36,270 nucleotides of DNA from Flavobacteriaceae bacterium TMED48 (GCA_905181995.1 CAJIZO010000077.1:1-36270); one strand, 5' to 3'; numbered from the stretch's first letter, positions 15,562 through 25,742 are shown. Translations and numbers: made by a program. Notes: generated by a model from the sequence alone, not told the origin.

Positions 15562-18313
15562 GTGGGTTGCCTCGATCGACGGCCATGGATTGGCGGTCGG
15601 TGGCGATCAAACTCGGCTGCGGTGGTCGCCAGTCTGTATCCCGTTGCAGATCGGCATGGGCGCCGGCGATCAATCCCCTGGTTGCGGCATAACCATAGCT
15701 GTAGCCGACGCATCCGGCCGCCATGCGATCGACGATTTTGACCGCGAGCGAGATGCTGTCGCCATTGGCGATAACCTTCAGTCGGTCGCCCTCGGCGACC
15801 TCTAGCTGCCCAGCCGTTTCCGCGCTGAGCGCGATAAAGGCATCGCCGGCTAATTCGGCGATTTCATCGCTGCGGGCGCTGAGTTCCTCCGAGCCGTGGA
15901 GGCGATGCACCGGCACCAATTGCCAGCGATCGTTGGGCGCGGCTCCGATGGGTGTCGTTGTCTGCGGGGCGACGCCGTCGGCCGACGATATCAGCACGCG
16001 CACGCCGGATTGGCCACCCTTGAGCGGGCCATCGACTTCGGCTTGAAATTTTTGCAGCGCGTGATTGGAGTTCCAACCCGGCGACCAAACGTAGGGTATG
16101 AGGGTCGATGGTTGATCCCGGTTGAGGCCCTCCATACTAAATGCCAAGGGCGTTTCGTGGTCCACCGGTTGCTGCGGTTCGTGAACTGAGACTCCTGCAT
16201 TGATCGCGGTGCGGCCACTGTAGCGGTGGGTTTGGCGGGGTATTTTTTGACCGCGGTCGCGAAAACTGCGGTCCGGTGCGACTTCGTTTAGATGGGCAAA
16301 TGCCGGTTGACTGGCGGCGCAGGCATCGACTACCTGATCGAACTGGGTCAGCGCTGTCAGTTGACTATTGCCGTTGAGCGCGGCCAGTTGCAGCAGCCAC
16401 TGCCAACTGGGCAGGCGTTGCTCGGCCGGTGGAAAGACCGGGAAAAAGCGCTGGGCGCGTCCTTCATGGTTGATCAAGGTGCCTTGAGATTCGGCGAAGG
16501 AGGCCGCCGGTAGAACCATGCTGGCGCGCTCGACAGTGGCATTTTCAATGACATCGAGGGCAATGATTTTGGTTCCCGAGGCGACCAGTTTTTGCATCGA
16601 GGCGGCGTCTAGGCGGCGCGTTACATCATTCTCCAAAATGACCAGCACATCCAGCTCAACAGCGCGCTCGACCATACCCTCAAGGGATAGATTGTTCGGG
16701 TGAGCGAGCATCGTCGCGCCGACCGTATTTGATTCTGGCGCGGTTAAGCTGAGCATGGTCTGTGGGTTGTCGAGACACAGCGCCTCGGCGATGGCTGCAC
16801 CGGCGTCGATGATGTTGCTCTGCAACATACTGCTGCCGCTGATAATCAGCGGGCGCTCGGCTGCCGCCAGACTGCTAGCAAACTCTTCGATAAGCGGGCT
16901 CTGCGCGGGCTCGCCCTGCAGTCGAGCGGCCAGATGGCGGCCAAATTCGGCGATGTCATCGGGTGCCAGCGTCACCGTGCGCTGGGCGATATCGTCGAGC
17001 CGACTGGCGTAACTTGTGACCACAAATAGCGGCGACAGCGCGTCTTGAGCGAGATTGCGCACAGCCGCATCCTGCCAACTGGGAAGTCCCATTTGCGTGG
17101 CCATCGCCAGTGATTTATTGCGCACCGCCTGACGCAAAGCCAGTGCTACGCGGGCCGCGGTATGGGTCAAATCCTCGCCGAGGATCAGCACCGCATCCGC
17201 CGATTCCATCTGTTTTATCGACGGGTTGATGGCCCGTGTCGATTGCAGGATTTGCAGTTGCCGATCGACCGTTGCGCGCTCGATATCGGCGATCCCAGAG
17301 GAAAATTGATCGGCACCTACCCAGGTCTGCAGCAGGAAATTGGCCTCTAGCGAGGCCCTTGGCGAGCCGATGCCGCCAATTTTTGCATTTTTGAGCCAGG
17401 CGCCGGCGGTGTCTAGGGCGGACGCTTGGTCGACCGCGGTGAAGCGCCCATCGGCATCCTGAATGCCGGCGTAGTCAATGCGCTGGTCGGCGTTGACATA
17501 GCTGTTGCCGAAGCGTCCGCGATCGCAGATAAAATAGCCGTTGATGTCGTCATGATAGCGGTTGTGAACGCGCTTTAGACGGCCGTAGCGCTCGCCCGGA
17601 GCGATGTTGCAACCGACGCCGCAACCCCCGCAGATCGAAGGCGCCGATTGAAGATCCCACTTGCGGCTAAAATCGGCCAAAAATGGTTTGTCGGTAAACA
17701 CCCCGGTCGGACAGACCTCGACAAGGTTACCGGAAAATTCACTTTCTAATACGCCGTCCTGCTGGCGGCCAAAATACAGTCGGTCGCGCGATGCTTGGGC
17801 GCCGAGGTCGGTGCCGCCGGCGTAGTCGCGATAGAAGCGCTCGCAGCGATAGCAGGTGATACAGCGATTCATCTCGTGGTGAATGAGCGGGCCTAGATAC
17901 TGGTTGCGATGGGTATTTTTTTTACCCCGATAGCGCCGATCTCGATGGCCAACCATCACCGTCATATCCTGCAGATGGCACTCGCCGCCCTCGGCACACA
18001 CGGGGCAGTCGTGGGGGTGGTTGAGCATCAACGATTCGACCACCGCCTCGCGAAATTCAACCGCGTTGTTGGCGTCCAGTGAAAAGCGAGCGCCGTCGGT
18101 TACCTGGGTCATACAGCCCATCACGATGCGGCCGCGCTCGTCGCTCGGGTTCTGGTATTGCACCAGGGCGCACTGGCGACAAGAACCGATGGAGCCCATT
18201 GCCGGGTGCCAGCAAAAGTACGGCAAGTCGAGCCCGGCATTCAGGCACGCCTGTAGAATGTTGTCGCCCTCTTTGACCTCAAGGGTTTGGCCGTCGATCG
18301 TGATGGTTGGCAT
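15554..18313 (-). CDS. nuoG: NADH-quinone oxidoreductase subunit G
   Basis: Iron-sulfur subunit of the peripheral arm, 919 residues, close to the long gammaproteobacterial form. The N-terminal ferredoxin domain holds N1b (FCWHPAMGSIGSCRQC with a later C). The His/Cys cluster N5 and the 4Fe-4S site N4 are marked by DCPVCAEGGEC and CITCYRC. An extra four-Cys set, CGGCGVGC plus a Cys in FICDRGR, corresponds to the N7 cluster found in E. coli-type NuoG. The rest is the molybdopterin-oxidoreductase-like fold, which no longer binds molybdenum in this family. The ATG directly abuts the nuoF TAG with no gap. Confidence 0.96.
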   Translation of the reverse strand: MPTITIDGQTLEVKEGDNILQACLNAGLDLPYFCWHPAMGSIGSCRQCALVQYQNPSDERGRIVMGCMTQVTDGARFSLDANNAVEFREAVVESLMLNHPHDCPVCAEGGECHLQDMTVMVGHRDRRYRGKKNTHRNQYLGPLIHHEMNRCITCYRCERFYRDYAGGTDLGAQASRDRLYFGRQQDGVLESEFSGNLVEVCPTGVFTDKPFLADFSRKWDLQSAPSICGGCGVGCNIAPGERYGRLKRVHNRYHDDINGYFICDRGRFGNSYVNADQRIDYAGIQDADGRFTAVDQASALDTAGAWLKNAKIGGIGSPRASLEANFLLQTWVGADQFSSGIADIERATVDRQLQILQSTRAINPSIKQMESADAVLILGEDLTHTAARVALALRQAVRNKSLAMATQMGLPSWQDAAVRNLAQDALSPLFVVTSYASRLDDIAQRTVTLAPDDIAEFGRHLAARLQGEPAQSPLIEEFASSLAAAERPLIISGSSMLQSNIIDAGAAIAEALCLDNPQTMLSLTAPESNTVGATMLAHPNNLSLEGMVERAVELDVLVILENDVTRRLDAASMQKLVASGTKIIALDVIENATVERASMVLPAASFAESQGTLINHEGRAQRFFPVFPPAEQRLPSWQWLLQLAALNGNSQLTALTQFDQVVDACAASQPAFAHLNEVAPDRSFRDRGQKIPRQTHRYSGRTAINAGVSVHEPQQPVDHETPLAFSMEGLNRDQPSTLIPYVWSPGWNSNHALQKFQAEVDGPLKGGQSGVRVLISSADGVAPQTTTPIGAAPNDRWQLVPVHRLHGSEELSARSDEIAELAGDAFIALSAETAGQLEVAEGDRLKVIANGDSISLAVKIVDRMAAGCVGYSYGYAATRGLIAGAHADLQRDTDWRPPQPSLIATDRQSMAVDRGNPHV

Positions 18314-19612
18314 CTAGCGGGCTCCTGTGCCGTTGTGGTAGGGGCAGTGGCCGCCGTCGACATGGCGTACAAAGTCGTCATAAAAATATTTCATTGCGCT
18401 CTGCAATGGCTCCATTGCCCCGGGCGCCAAGGCGCAGTGGGTATTGCCAATGGCGCCGATGTACTTCACTTGGTAAGCGAGTGTTTCTAGGTCCTCGCTG
18501 CGGCCAGCGCCGTTTTCGATGTCTTCGAGAACTTGCCGCGACCACGGCAATCCATCGCGGCACGGGGTGCAAAAGCCGCAGGATTCTTGAGCGAAAAACC
18601 GAATTAGGTTCAGTACCATGCCAACGGGGCAGGTGCGGTCGTCGAGTATGATCATGGTGCCGGTACCCATGCGGCTACCAGCCGCACCAATCACGTTGTA
18701 ATCCATCGCCAGATCGAGGTGTTCTGGAACCAAGAAATCGGTTGAACCACCGCCCGGCAAAAAGCCTTTCAGCTGGAATCCTGCGCGCATGCCGCCGGCG
18801 TGTTGGTCGATAATCTCGCGAATTGGCGTGCCCATGGGCAGTTCCCAACAGCCCGGATTGTTGACTTTGCCGCTAACCCCAAACAGTTTGGTGCCGCTGT
18901 CTTCGCCGACGCCGAGGGTTTTGAACCAGTCTGCACCACGATCGATAATGTGTGGAATGTTGCACAGCGTCTCGACGTTGTTGACGATGGTGGGCCGACC
19001 CCAGAGCCCACTTACCTGCGGAAAGGGAGGTTTAGCCCTGGGGTTGGCTCGCTTGCCCTCGAGCGCGTTGATCAGCGCGGTTTCCTCTCCGCAGATATAG
19101 CGCCCAGCGCTGGGATGGACGTGCATTTGCAGGTTGAAGTCCGAGCCGAGAATACGCTCGCCGAGGTAGCCGCTGGCGTAGCATTCAGCGATCGCATCGC
19201 GCAGTCGCTGGATCGCCACCAGATACTCTCCGCGGATAAAAATGTAGGCAATATCGGCACCGATGGTGTAGGCGGCGAGTATCATGCCCTCGATCAGTTG
19301 GTGCGGGTCGCACTCCATCAACAGGCGGTCTTTAAAAGTACCCGGTTCCATTTCATCGGCGTTGCAGACCAAGTACTTGTGGCCGGGTGTGCAGGCGTCT
19401 CCCCTCGGGACAAAGCTCCATTTCATGCCGGTTGGAAAGCCGGCACCGCCGCGACCGCGCAGGTTGGAATTTTTTACCACCGCCTGACAGTCGTCGGCCG
19501 ACATCTCGGTGAGCGCTTTGCGCAGTCCGCGATAGCCGTGGTTGGCCTGATACGCCGCCAAATTTGTGGGGCAGCGTTCGGGGCCTATATTGCGCGTTAA
19601 AACAGGTTCCAT
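18314..19612 (-). CDS. nuoF: NADH-quinone oxidoreductase subunit F (NADH- and FMN-binding)
   Basis: NADH-oxidising subunit, 432 residues. The FMN/NADH-binding glycine-rich stretch GRGGAGFPTGMKW lies near residues 53-65, and the N3 4Fe-4S cluster is formed by CGFCTPC plus a later Cys in NTHCALAPG. The start codon shares one base with the nuoE stop (TGATG). Confidence 0.97.
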   Translation of the reverse strand: MEPVLTRNIGPERCPTNLAAYQANHGYRGLRKALTEMSADDCQAVVKNSNLRGRGGAGFPTGMKWSFVPRGDACTPGHKYLVCNADEMEPGTFKDRLLMECDPHQLIEGMILAAYTIGADIAYIFIRGEYLVAIQRLRDAIAECYASGYLGERILGSDFNLQMHVHPSAGRYICGEETALINALEGKRANPRAKPPFPQVSGLWGRPTIVNNVETLCNIPHIIDRGADWFKTLGVGEDSGTKLFGVSGKVNNPGCWELPMGTPIREIIDQHAGGMRAGFQLKGFLPGGGSTDFLVPEHLDLAMDYNVIGAAGSRMGTGTMIILDDRTCPVGMVLNLIRFFAQESCGFCTPCRDGLPWSRQVLEDIENGAGRSEDLETLAYQVKYIGAIGNTHCALAPGAMEPLQSAMKYFYDDFVRHVDGGHCPYHNGTGAR

Positions 19613-20127
19613 CAGTCTGTCCGCGCTTCGTTGTGAGCGCCGAATAACAGTTCGATGCGGGCGTCGTCGAGGTCGGTTATCAATTCGTCACCGATCATCA
19701 TCACCGGCGCGCGGTCGCAGGCACCGAGGCAGGGGACCGGTAGCAAGGTGTAGCGGTTATCGGTGGTAGTTTCGCCGTAATCGATCTGCAAATGTTGCGA
19801 GATTTTGGCTTTAATGCCATCGCAATCGGAGATCCAACAGCTCACGCTGTCGCAAAACAAAATGACTTTTTCGCCGACTGGGCGGCGGTAGATTAAATTG
19901 TAAAAAGTCGCGATGCCCTCGAGTTGTTCAGCCGACATATCTAGGTGTCTGGCGATTGCCATCAGGCAGTCATCTGACACCCAACCGCGCCGTGCTTGGA
20001 CGATTTTAAGCGCGTCGATGGCAGCGCCAGATTTGTACGGAACATGGCTGAGTTCTGCATCGATGGCGTGAATTTCCTCGTGGCTAAGGACGGAGTTTAG
20101 ATCGGTTTGAATGGGCTGCTGGGTCAT
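19612..20127 (-). CDS. nuoE: NADH-quinone oxidoreductase subunit E (2Fe-2S)
   Basis: Thioredoxin-like 2Fe-2S subunit, 171 residues, carrying cluster N1a. Ligands are the C-x4-C pair in FCDSVSC and the C-x3-C pair in [10 protein letters not shown]. The start overlaps the nuoCD stop by four bases (ATGA), and its stop overlaps nuoF by one. Confidence 0.96.
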   Translation of the reverse strand: MTQQPIQTDLNSVLSHEEIHAIDAELSHVPYKSGAAIDALKIVQARRGWVSDDCLMAIARHLDMSAEQLEGIATFYNLIYRRPVGEKVILFCDSVSCWISDCDGIKAKISQHLQIDYGETTTDNRYTLLPVPCLGACDRAPVMMIGDELITDLDDARIELLFGAHNEARTD

Positions 20128-21875
20128 CGGTCAACGTCCGCCATAACAAAGTCAATACTGGCAATAATAGCGATTAGATCGGGGATCATAAGGCCGCGAC
20201 TAATCAGTGGAATTTGCTGCAAATGTGGGAACGACGGCGTGCGAATACGGGTGCGGTACGAGTTGGTGCCGCCGTCGCTGATCAGGTGATAGCTATTGAT
20301 TCCCTTGGTCGCCTCGATCATCACCGAGGCCTCGCCCGCGGGAATTACTGGCCCCCAACTGACGTTTAAAAAATGATGTATCAGGGTTTCGATATCCTCC
20401 ATGGTGCGCTCTTTGGGCGGCGGTGTGGTCGCTGCGTGCGCGCTCTTATAAGGGCCAGAAGGCATGTTGTCGACGCATTGGCGAATGATTTTTAAGCTCT
20501 GGCGGATTTCTTCGATGCGCAGTTCGGCGCGCTCATAGCAGTCGCCGTTGTTGGAGGTCGGCACCTCGAAGTCAAATTGATCATAGCCGCCATAAGGGCG
20601 TTTTTTACGCACGTCCCAATCGTTACCCGTGGCGCGTAATCCCGGTCCGGTAATGCCCCAATCCAGCGCCTCGCGCTCGGTGTAGACGCCGATACCGACG
20701 GTTCGATCCTTGAGTATTTTGTTTTGCATGGCCATCTTGTCGTAGTGGTCGAGCCGCGCCGGCATGCCGTCGATAAACTCGCGCACCATGTGCTGCCAAC
20801 CGTTGGGCAGATCTTGGCTAACGCCGCCAATCCGGAACCACGCCGGGTGCATGCGCCCGCCAGTGATGGCCTCGATGATGCCAAACAGACGTTCGCGATC
20901 GGCAAACATATAAAACACTGGTGACATCTGGCCGACGTCCTGCACAAAAGTACCGTAGAACACCAGGTGACTGGCGATGCGAAATAATTCAGCGAGCATG
21001 ATGCGGATGATTTTGGCTCGCTCTGGAACTTCGATCCCGGCGAGAATTTCGACCGATTGGATATACGCGAGATTGTTCATCACGCCGCCTAGATAATCGA
21101 TGCGATCGGTGTAGGGGATATAGGTATGCCAGGTTTGGCGTTCGGCCATCTTTTCGGCACCGCGGTGGTGATAGCCGATGTCCGGCACCGAATCGACGAT
21201 CACTTCGCCGTCGAGTTGCAGGGCAATGCGGAACACACCGTGAACGCTCGGATGGTTGGGGCCTAGGTTGAGGAACATGTATTCGTGATCCTCCGTTGCG
21301 GTTTGCATGCCCCACTCCTCTGGCCTGAAGCGCAGGGCTTCCTGTTCCCGAGCGACCCGTTCGGGGCCCATTTCAAAGGGCGCCATTTCTGTGGCGCGGG
21401 CGGGGTGGTCCTTGCGCAGCGCGTGACCTTCCCAGGTCGGCGGTAACAAAATACGGTACAGGTTGGGATGACCCTCAAAGGTGATGCCAAACATGTCCCA
21501 GGCCTCGCGCTCATACCAGTTGGCGTTGGGCCAAATAGCGATGCTGGTCGGCAGGTTGAGGTCGCTCTCGGCGAGGCCGATTTTAATCCGCAGATCTTCG
21601 TTGCGGCGCATCGACAGCAGTTGATAGACGACGGTGAAATCTGCCGCAGGTTGCCCAGCGCGATGCTCGCGGGTGCGCTCGTCAATGGCAAACAGATCGT
21701 AGAGCATGCAGAAATGGGGTCGTAAAAACGTCAGTACAGCGGTTAGATTATCGCGACTAATCCACAGGGTGCGCACGCCGTCGGCGCAGGGTTGATCGAC
21801 AAATAGCGCCTCTCCGAATTCTCGGTAGAGGCGTTCTTCAACTGTACTTGCGGCTCGCGTTGCGGCTGCTTGCAT
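20124..21875 (-). CDS. nuoC: NADH-quinone oxidoreductase fused subunit C/D
   Basis: A single 583-residue protein joins NuoC (about residues 1-185, with [19 protein letters not shown]) and NuoD (from about residue 200, with [15 protein letters not shown]). NuoD forms the quinone-binding face with NuoB. The fusion is the arrangement of E. coli and many other Gammaproteobacteria, and it helps place the host. The ATG at 21875 lies 29 bases after the nuoB stop. This gene would be called nuoCD. Confidence 0.97.
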   Translation of the reverse strand: MQAAATRAASTVEERLYREFGEALFVDQPCADGVRTLWISRDNLTAVLTFLRPHFCMLYDLFAIDERTREHRAGQPAADFTVVYQLLSMRRNEDLRIKIGLAESDLNLPTSIAIWPNANWYEREAWDMFGITFEGHPNLYRILLPPTWEGHALRKDHPARATEMAPFEMGPERVAREQEALRFRPEEWGMQTATEDHEYMFLNLGPNHPSVHGVFRIALQLDGEVIVDSVPDIGYHHRGAEKMAERQTWHTYIPYTDRIDYLGGVMNNLAYIQSVEILAGIEVPERAKIIRIMLAELFRIASHLVFYGTFVQDVGQMSPVFYMFADRERLFGIIEAITGGRMHPAWFRIGGVSQDLPNGWQHMVREFIDGMPARLDHYDKMAMQNKILKDRTVGIGVYTEREALDWGITGPGLRATGNDWDVRKKRPYGGYDQFDFEVPTSNNGDCYERAELRIEEIRQSLKIIRQCVDNMPSGPYKSAHAATTPPPKERTMEDIETLIHHFLNVSWGPVIPAGEASVMIEATKGINSYHLISDGGTNSYRTRIRTPSFPHLQQIPLISRGLMIPDLIAIIASIDFVMADVDR

Positions 21876-21904
21876 GTCGACCTCGGCGTTATGGAGAAAA
21901 ATAT

Positions 21905-22540
21905 CTAGCTGTCTTTTGGTTCCCTTAATTCTGTCGCTTGGATACGCTGCGCGGTGAGTTCATCGCGCTTGCTTATTTTTGTTGGTTTAACGATCCTCTG
22001 ATCACCCGCAGCCCAACTGATCGGGCGGCGCTCTTTGCCGATCGATTCCTGCAGCATAATCAGCCCCTGCATCAGCGCCTCTGGACGCGGAGGACAACCG
22101 GGAACGTAGACGTCTACGGGGATAAATTTGTCGACCCCTTGGACCACCGAATAGATATCGTACATACCGCCAGAATTGGCGCACGAACCCATGGAAATAA
22201 TCCAGCGAGGCTCTAACAACTGGTCGTAGAGGCGTTGCACTACCGGTGCCATTTTTAGGAAGCAGGTGCCGGAGATAACCATTAAATCGGCTTGGCGGGG
22301 GGTGGCGCGGATGACCTCTGAACCGAACCGAGCGATGTCGTGGCGGCTGGTAAACGAGGTCGCCATTTCGACGTAACAACAGGATAGGCCAAAATTAAAC
22401 GGCCATAGCGAGTGGGCCCGCCCCCAGGCGACCAAGTCTTCGAGTTTGGCAAAGGCGACGTTGCGCTTGACCTGCTCCTCAACGGCGTCCATATTCAGCA
22501 TGTCGTTGTCGTCACCGGGGCGACTTAGGCTCCATTTCAT
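21905..22540 (-). CDS. nuoB: NADH-quinone oxidoreductase subunit B (cluster N2)
   Basis: Subunit holding the terminal 4Fe-4S cluster N2 next to the quinone site; 211 residues. The four ligands are visible: adjacent cysteines in GLSCCYVEM, Cys in [11 protein letters not shown] and Cys in [14 protein letters not shown]. The ATG at 22540 overlaps the nuoA stop (ATGA). The open frame runs further upstream inside nuoA but is not protein-like. Confidence 0.97.
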   Translation of the reverse strand: MKWSLSRPGDDNDMLNMDAVEEQVKRNVAFAKLEDLVAWGRAHSLWPFNFGLSCCYVEMATSFTSRHDIARFGSEVIRATPRQADLMVISGTCFLKMAPVVQRLYDQLLEPRWIISMGSCANSGGMYDIYSVVQGVDKFIPVDVYVPGCPPRPEALMQGLIMLQESIGKERRPISWAAGDQRIVKPTKISKRDELTAQRIQATELREPKDS

Positions 22541-22968
22541 CGATCGGCTCCCCCTGCATTGCGTGCGTCGGCTTGCGCCTTGCGCAAGCCGATACGCTCT
22601 TTGTTGCCCCAGTCGAGACCGCCGCAGCGCCACTCGTAGACGAGCGCCAGCGTCAGCACAGCGATAAATACCAACATCGAAAAATAGCCTTGCCAGCCAA
22701 GTTCAAAAAAGGCCACCGCCCAAGCAAAGATGAATACTGTCTCGAGATCGAAGATCACAAAGAAGATGGCGACCAGATAAAATTCCACCGAGATGCGGAT
22801 TTGAGAATTGCCAACCGACACAATGCCGGATTCAAATGGCTCGTTGGTGGCATCTTCGCGGCGGCGCTGACCGAGCAGCCACGACAGCACCAACATGGTG
22901 ATGACCAACAAAATTACCATCAGGGTATAGACCGCGAGGGGCCAAATTTCAGTGCTTGAGGTCGCCAC
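22537..22968 (-). CDS. nuoA: NADH-quinone oxidoreductase subunit A
   Basis: Membrane subunit of 143 residues (E. coli NuoA is 147), with three helices and the conserved [13 protein letters not shown] stretch. I chose the GTG at 22968 because GAGGT lies six bases upstream and the protein then begins [14 protein letters not shown]. An in-frame ATG at 22992 has no ribosome-binding site. The GTG shares one base with the stop of a 49-codon upstream frame. First gene of the nuo operon. Confidence 0.93.
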   Translation of the reverse strand: MATSSTEIWPLAVYTLMVILLVITMLVLSWLLGQRRREDATNEPFESGIVSVGNSQIRISVEFYLVAIFFVIFDLETVFIFAWAVAFFELGWQGYFSMLVFIAVLTLALVYEWRCGGLDWGNKERIGLRKAQADARNAGGADR

Positions 22969-23117
22969 TACACCACCTCGCCACGGTTGCATCGGGCGGG
23001 CGCTGAGCGAGCATCCACTGCAGTTGACCAACCGCTGCTGGGCAGTCGGTTTTTGTTGCGTAAAAATACCCTTCGACTCCCCATTTGGGGTGTCTTATAG
23101 ATCCCTCTTAGCGGCAT
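22968..23117 (-). CDS. Possible 49-codon leader ORF coupled to nuoA
   Basis: A 49-codon frame opens with an ATG at 23117 preceded by GAGG five bases upstream. It ends in TAG, whose last base is the first base of the nuoA GTG. This one-base stop/start overlap is the same junction type seen at nuoL-nuoM, nuoH-nuoI and nuoE-nuoF. The peptide is basic (begins MPLRGIYKTPQMG) and has no membrane segment. No such subunit is known in complex I; it could be a leader peptide for translational coupling or a chance frame. Confidence 0.35.
   Translation of the reverse strand: MPLRGIYKTPQMGSRRVFLRNKNRLPSSGWSTAVDARSAPARCNRGEVV
23075..23094 (-). promoter_or_regulatory. Hairpin in the nuoA leader
   Basis: GACTCCCC and GGGGTGTC pair around ATTT, with one internal mismatch. 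It falls inside the possible leader ORF, and in the direction of nuo transcription a TATTTTT stretch follows after about eight bases. An attenuation-like role is conceivable but weakly supported. Confidence 0.25.
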
Positions 23118-23321
23118 AAACACCTCTAATTAATTGACTGACTACAGGGCATAAGCCGCTTTATTAATAGATCAGTAATTACAAACTTCTTTCTTTTATA
23201 TTCTTTTTATTTATATTAAGTATTCGCCTTGAAAATATAAGGTAGCGAACTTCAACGCCTTTGGCAAGCGATTGTTAGCCATTATTTTGCAAATAGAGGT
23301 CTCTTTAAAGTCGTTGATGAG

Positions 23322-23348
23322 GGGCCAGACAAGCCCCTTGTTTGGCCC
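23322..23348. repeat. 12-bp stem hairpin with CCC loop
   Basis: GGGCCAGACAAG and CTTGTTTGGCCC pair fully apart from one G-T pair and leave only a three-base loop. The structure is equally strong on either strand. It lies between the nuo promoter region and the end of the TIGR02444 gene, so it may isolate the two transcription units. Confidence 0.5.
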
Positions 23349-23434
23349 ATTTGGATGGAATTTTTGTCCAATATGGACGTGAATAGCCATCGCGAGTTAT
23401 TTGATATGCCGTCCATGGCTATCGTCTTGGACGG

Positions 23435-23463
23435 CTAAAATGCCCGTGCTGTCGGGGTTTTAG
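23435..23463 (-). terminator. Probable terminator of the TIGR02444 gene
   Basis: Read on the minus strand, CTAAAACCCCG, a short ACAGCA loop and CGGGCATTTTAG form a stem flanked by an A-tract and a T-tract. It lies about 120 bases past the stop of the gene ending at 23584. An 8-bp perfect inverted repeat (GCCGTCCA / TGGACGGC, 23408-23435) follows at once. Confidence 0.45.
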
Positions 23464-23583
23464 CGTCGCTAAGATGGGGCCAAGCGTTTCAAGAGCGGTT
23501 GCTTCGCCGGGCCCAATTCATGGCTGTCTTGATCTACTCATTAGCGGGTATCGGCTGGCGGTGTTACAGCGGCTTCGAGGGTT

Positions 23584-24123
23584 TTATGAGCGCCCGTCGG
23601 TTTGATTTGGCGCGCCGGTCTCGAGGTTCATGGCGTGGATTAAAGTATCGATATCGGCAACGTCGAATCGGTGGCCGAGGGTTTGGTTGTAAATTTCAAG
23701 GTTGGATCGACACGCCTCGATGATATTGTCGGTGTGGTCGCCGGGCAGCGATGGCTGAGTGGATTCAAACAGGCGTTGCAGTTGCAATTTTTCGGCATCT
23801 AATTCGAGTTTTTTGAGAAGCTGCCGAAGCCTCTCCGCAGCCGTTTGAGTCGGCATTGACTGGCTGTTTTTAAGGCCCCGTCGCAACGCGCGCAGCGGCT
23901 TTATTATCCGTTCACGCCAATCCTGAGTGGTGCTCGTGATGCGCTCAATTTCGGTGTCGTCAAGTCGTCTTTTGAGACTCGCCAACCACAGCAAATACAA
24001 TATAATAGTTACATCTGCATGGCATCGATCCTGCAAGTTTAGGCAACGTTCAGCGACCTCTGGGCGGGCGTAGAGCGCGAGACAAAATAACCATAGCGGC
24101 GAGTCGGAACTATCTGGCATCAT
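23584..24123 (-). CDS. TIGR02444 family protein
   Basis: Conserved protein of unknown function, 179 residues, mostly helical. The N-terminal stretch PLWLFCLALYARPEVAERCLNLQ followed by DVTIILYLLWLA is the hallmark of the TIGR02444 (DUF2390) family found in Gammaproteobacteria. No catalytic motif and no signal peptide are visible. The start ATG could also be the adjacent Met one codon downstream. It diverges from the MFS exporter gene across 51 bases. Confidence 0.8.
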   Translation of the reverse strand: MMPDSSDSPLWLFCLALYARPEVAERCLNLQDRCHADVTIILYLLWLASLKRRLDDTEIERITSTTQDWRERIIKPLRALRRGLKNSQSMPTQTAAERLRQLLKKLELDAEKLQLQRLFESTQPSLPGDHTDNIIEACRSNLEIYNQTLGHRFDVADIDTLIHAMNLETGAPNQTDGRS

Positions 24124-24174
24124 GCGATCATCGGAACCTCAAGTGTTCCATCACTATAGCAAGTTGTCATCTGT

Positions 24175-25407
24175 ATGCCCAAAGCAGCCCAACCACTAGC
24201 GCGACAGACGTTGCAAACGTCGGTGATGTTTATGGTTTTTTTGGGTGCTATGTCGGCGCTGGCGCCGCTGTCTGTGGACGCCTACCTTCCGGTTCTCGGT
24301 CAACTGGCGGAACATTTTAAGGTCGATCTTGCGGCGGTTAATCTCACCATCAGTGCCTACTTGATTGGCAATGCTCTGGGGCAATTTTTCGGTGGTGCAC
24401 TGTCCGATCAATTAGGCCGCAAACCGGTGGGTAGCTTCGCATTGTTGATCTTTTCCGCAGCGACCCTAGCGATCATATTGGCACCGACTATCTATGCGGT
24501 GCAGGGCCTGCGCGTCTTGCAAGCGCTGGGCGGGGGCGCCCTACTGGTGGTGTGCATGGCGCAGGTGCGCGACCTATACCCAGTCGAGGAGGTTCCCCGG
24601 CGTTTGGCCTCGGTTATTTTGGTGATGATGGTGGCACCGATGGTGGCACCGCTGCTGGGGTTATGGTTGTCGGCTTGGGGTTGGCAAATGATCTTCGTTT
24701 TTTTGGCGCTCTACGGTTTGCTCTGCTGGTATATCTTTACCTTTAAGATTCCTGAATTAATGCTCAAACCGCCAACTGGCGTCAACTTCGTGTCGCTGTT
24801 TGTCAATTACTGGGGGGTTCTCAAGCAGCGTCAAAATGGACGGCTCAGCGCGCTTTTATACAACATTTTCAGCGCTTTAACCGGCGCGGTTTACTTTGTC
24901 TATCTCACCAATGCCGCGCTGATTTTTGATCGTATTTTTGGTCTCTCGGCGCTGGCGTTTTGTTGGGTTTTTGCCGCCGGCGGTCTGAGCATGTTGCTGG
25001 GCAATTTTTTTGCTGCCCATCGGATGAAAACCACCTCGCCGATGGCGCTCATGGGGGAGGGCAACCTATTGCAACTGTCAGCGACTCTATTGTTGTTTGC
25101 AGTTGCGATATTTGAAGTAGCCGAGGTGTATTCGGTGGTCGTTCTGATCTGCCTGTGTCTATTTGCTGGCGGCGCGGTTAGGCCGACCGCCGCCGGCGTT
25201 TACATGACATTTTTTGATCACAACAGCGGTGCGGCGGCGTCTATACAGGCGACCCTGTTGTTTATGCTCGGCGCGCTAGTGGGCGCGCTGTCTGCGGTGC
25301 TATCGGCGGGGACGCTGATGCCGATTTTCGCCATTATGTTGCTCTGCAGCGCGGCGGCTCGCGGCGTTTTTATGGCGATTCGACGCGCTGCGATCGATGC
25401 CTCATAA
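24175..25407 (+). CDS. MFS multidrug efflux transporter, Bcr/CflA type
   Basis: Inner-membrane drug:H+ antiporter of the 12-helix Bcr/CflA subfamily, 410 residues. Motif A GGALSDQLGRKPV lies near residues 73-85 in the loop between helices 2 and 3. The first helix carries Asp35 in SVDAYLP, and helix 4 carries GLRVLQALGGGALLVV followed by RDLY, all typical of this subfamily. Substrates could include bicyclomycin, chloramphenicol or others; the sequence does not say. The ATG at 24175 lies close to the divergent TIGR02444 gene; no strong ribosome-binding site is visible. Confidence 0.88.
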   Translation: MPKAAQPLARQTLQTSVMFMVFLGAMSALAPLSVDAYLPVLGQLAEHFKVDLAAVNLTISAYLIGNALGQFFGGALSDQLGRKPVGSFALLIFSAATLAIILAPTIYAVQGLRVLQALGGGALLVVCMAQVRDLYPVEEVPRRLASVILVMMVAPMVAPLLGLWLSAWGWQMIFVFLALYGLLCWYIFTFKIPELMLKPPTGVNFVSLFVNYWGVLKQRQNGRLSALLYNIFSALTGAVYFVYLTNAALIFDRIFGLSALAFCWVFAAGGLSMLLGNFFAAHRMKTTSPMALMGEGNLLQLSATLLLFAVAIFEVAEVYSVVVLICLCLFAGGAVRPTAAGVYMTFFDHNSGAAASIQATLLFMLGALVGALSAVLSAGTLMPIFAIMLLCSAAARGVFMAIRRAAIDAS

Positions 25408-25742
25408 AGCCCTCGTGGTGGCGTGATTGGGGTTCTAAAACAACCGTGGGATGATGGTTTTTCGCGCGGTTGCGGCCCCTGATCTTCACCGCACAAGGTG
25501 GCGATGCGAGCCATAAAACAATGGTTCCAATGACCATGCTGACCACTACCGATCGTTTTACGATTGACCAATTGAGATATTCTGGTGGCCCAATATTCAT
25601 AACGAGCGTGACGAAATAAGATTTGTTTTCCGCAGGCCACGAATACACCGATTACGGTATATCGGTAAAGACTAGTTTGCAATCTTAAGCCTGGACAGGA
25701 TTGATTGGTGCCAATTAAATTTTCCCGTTTAATATAACGATA
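25408..25742. other. Convergent intergenic region
   Basis: 335 bases between the convergent ends of the MFS exporter and XRE regulator genes. Open frames here have no recognisable protein features, and I see no strong hairpin with a T-run. Base composition becomes more AT-rich towards 25742, which marks the entry into the accessory region. Confidence 0.4.

Larger units (their letters stand above)
23118..23583. other. AT-rich nuo upstream region and inverted repeats
   Basis: The 23118-23280 part is strongly AT-rich and should hold the nuo promoter, but no clear -35/-10 pair could be fixed. Downstream of the TIGR02444 gene are three inverted repeats: 23322-23348, 23408-23435 and 23435-23463. 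No other gene was recognised. Confidence 0.5.

Noticed and set aside
25218-25682. Minus-strand frames overlapping the end of the MFS gene
   Set aside because: Most of their length is antisense to the transporter, and the remainder has no protein-like features.
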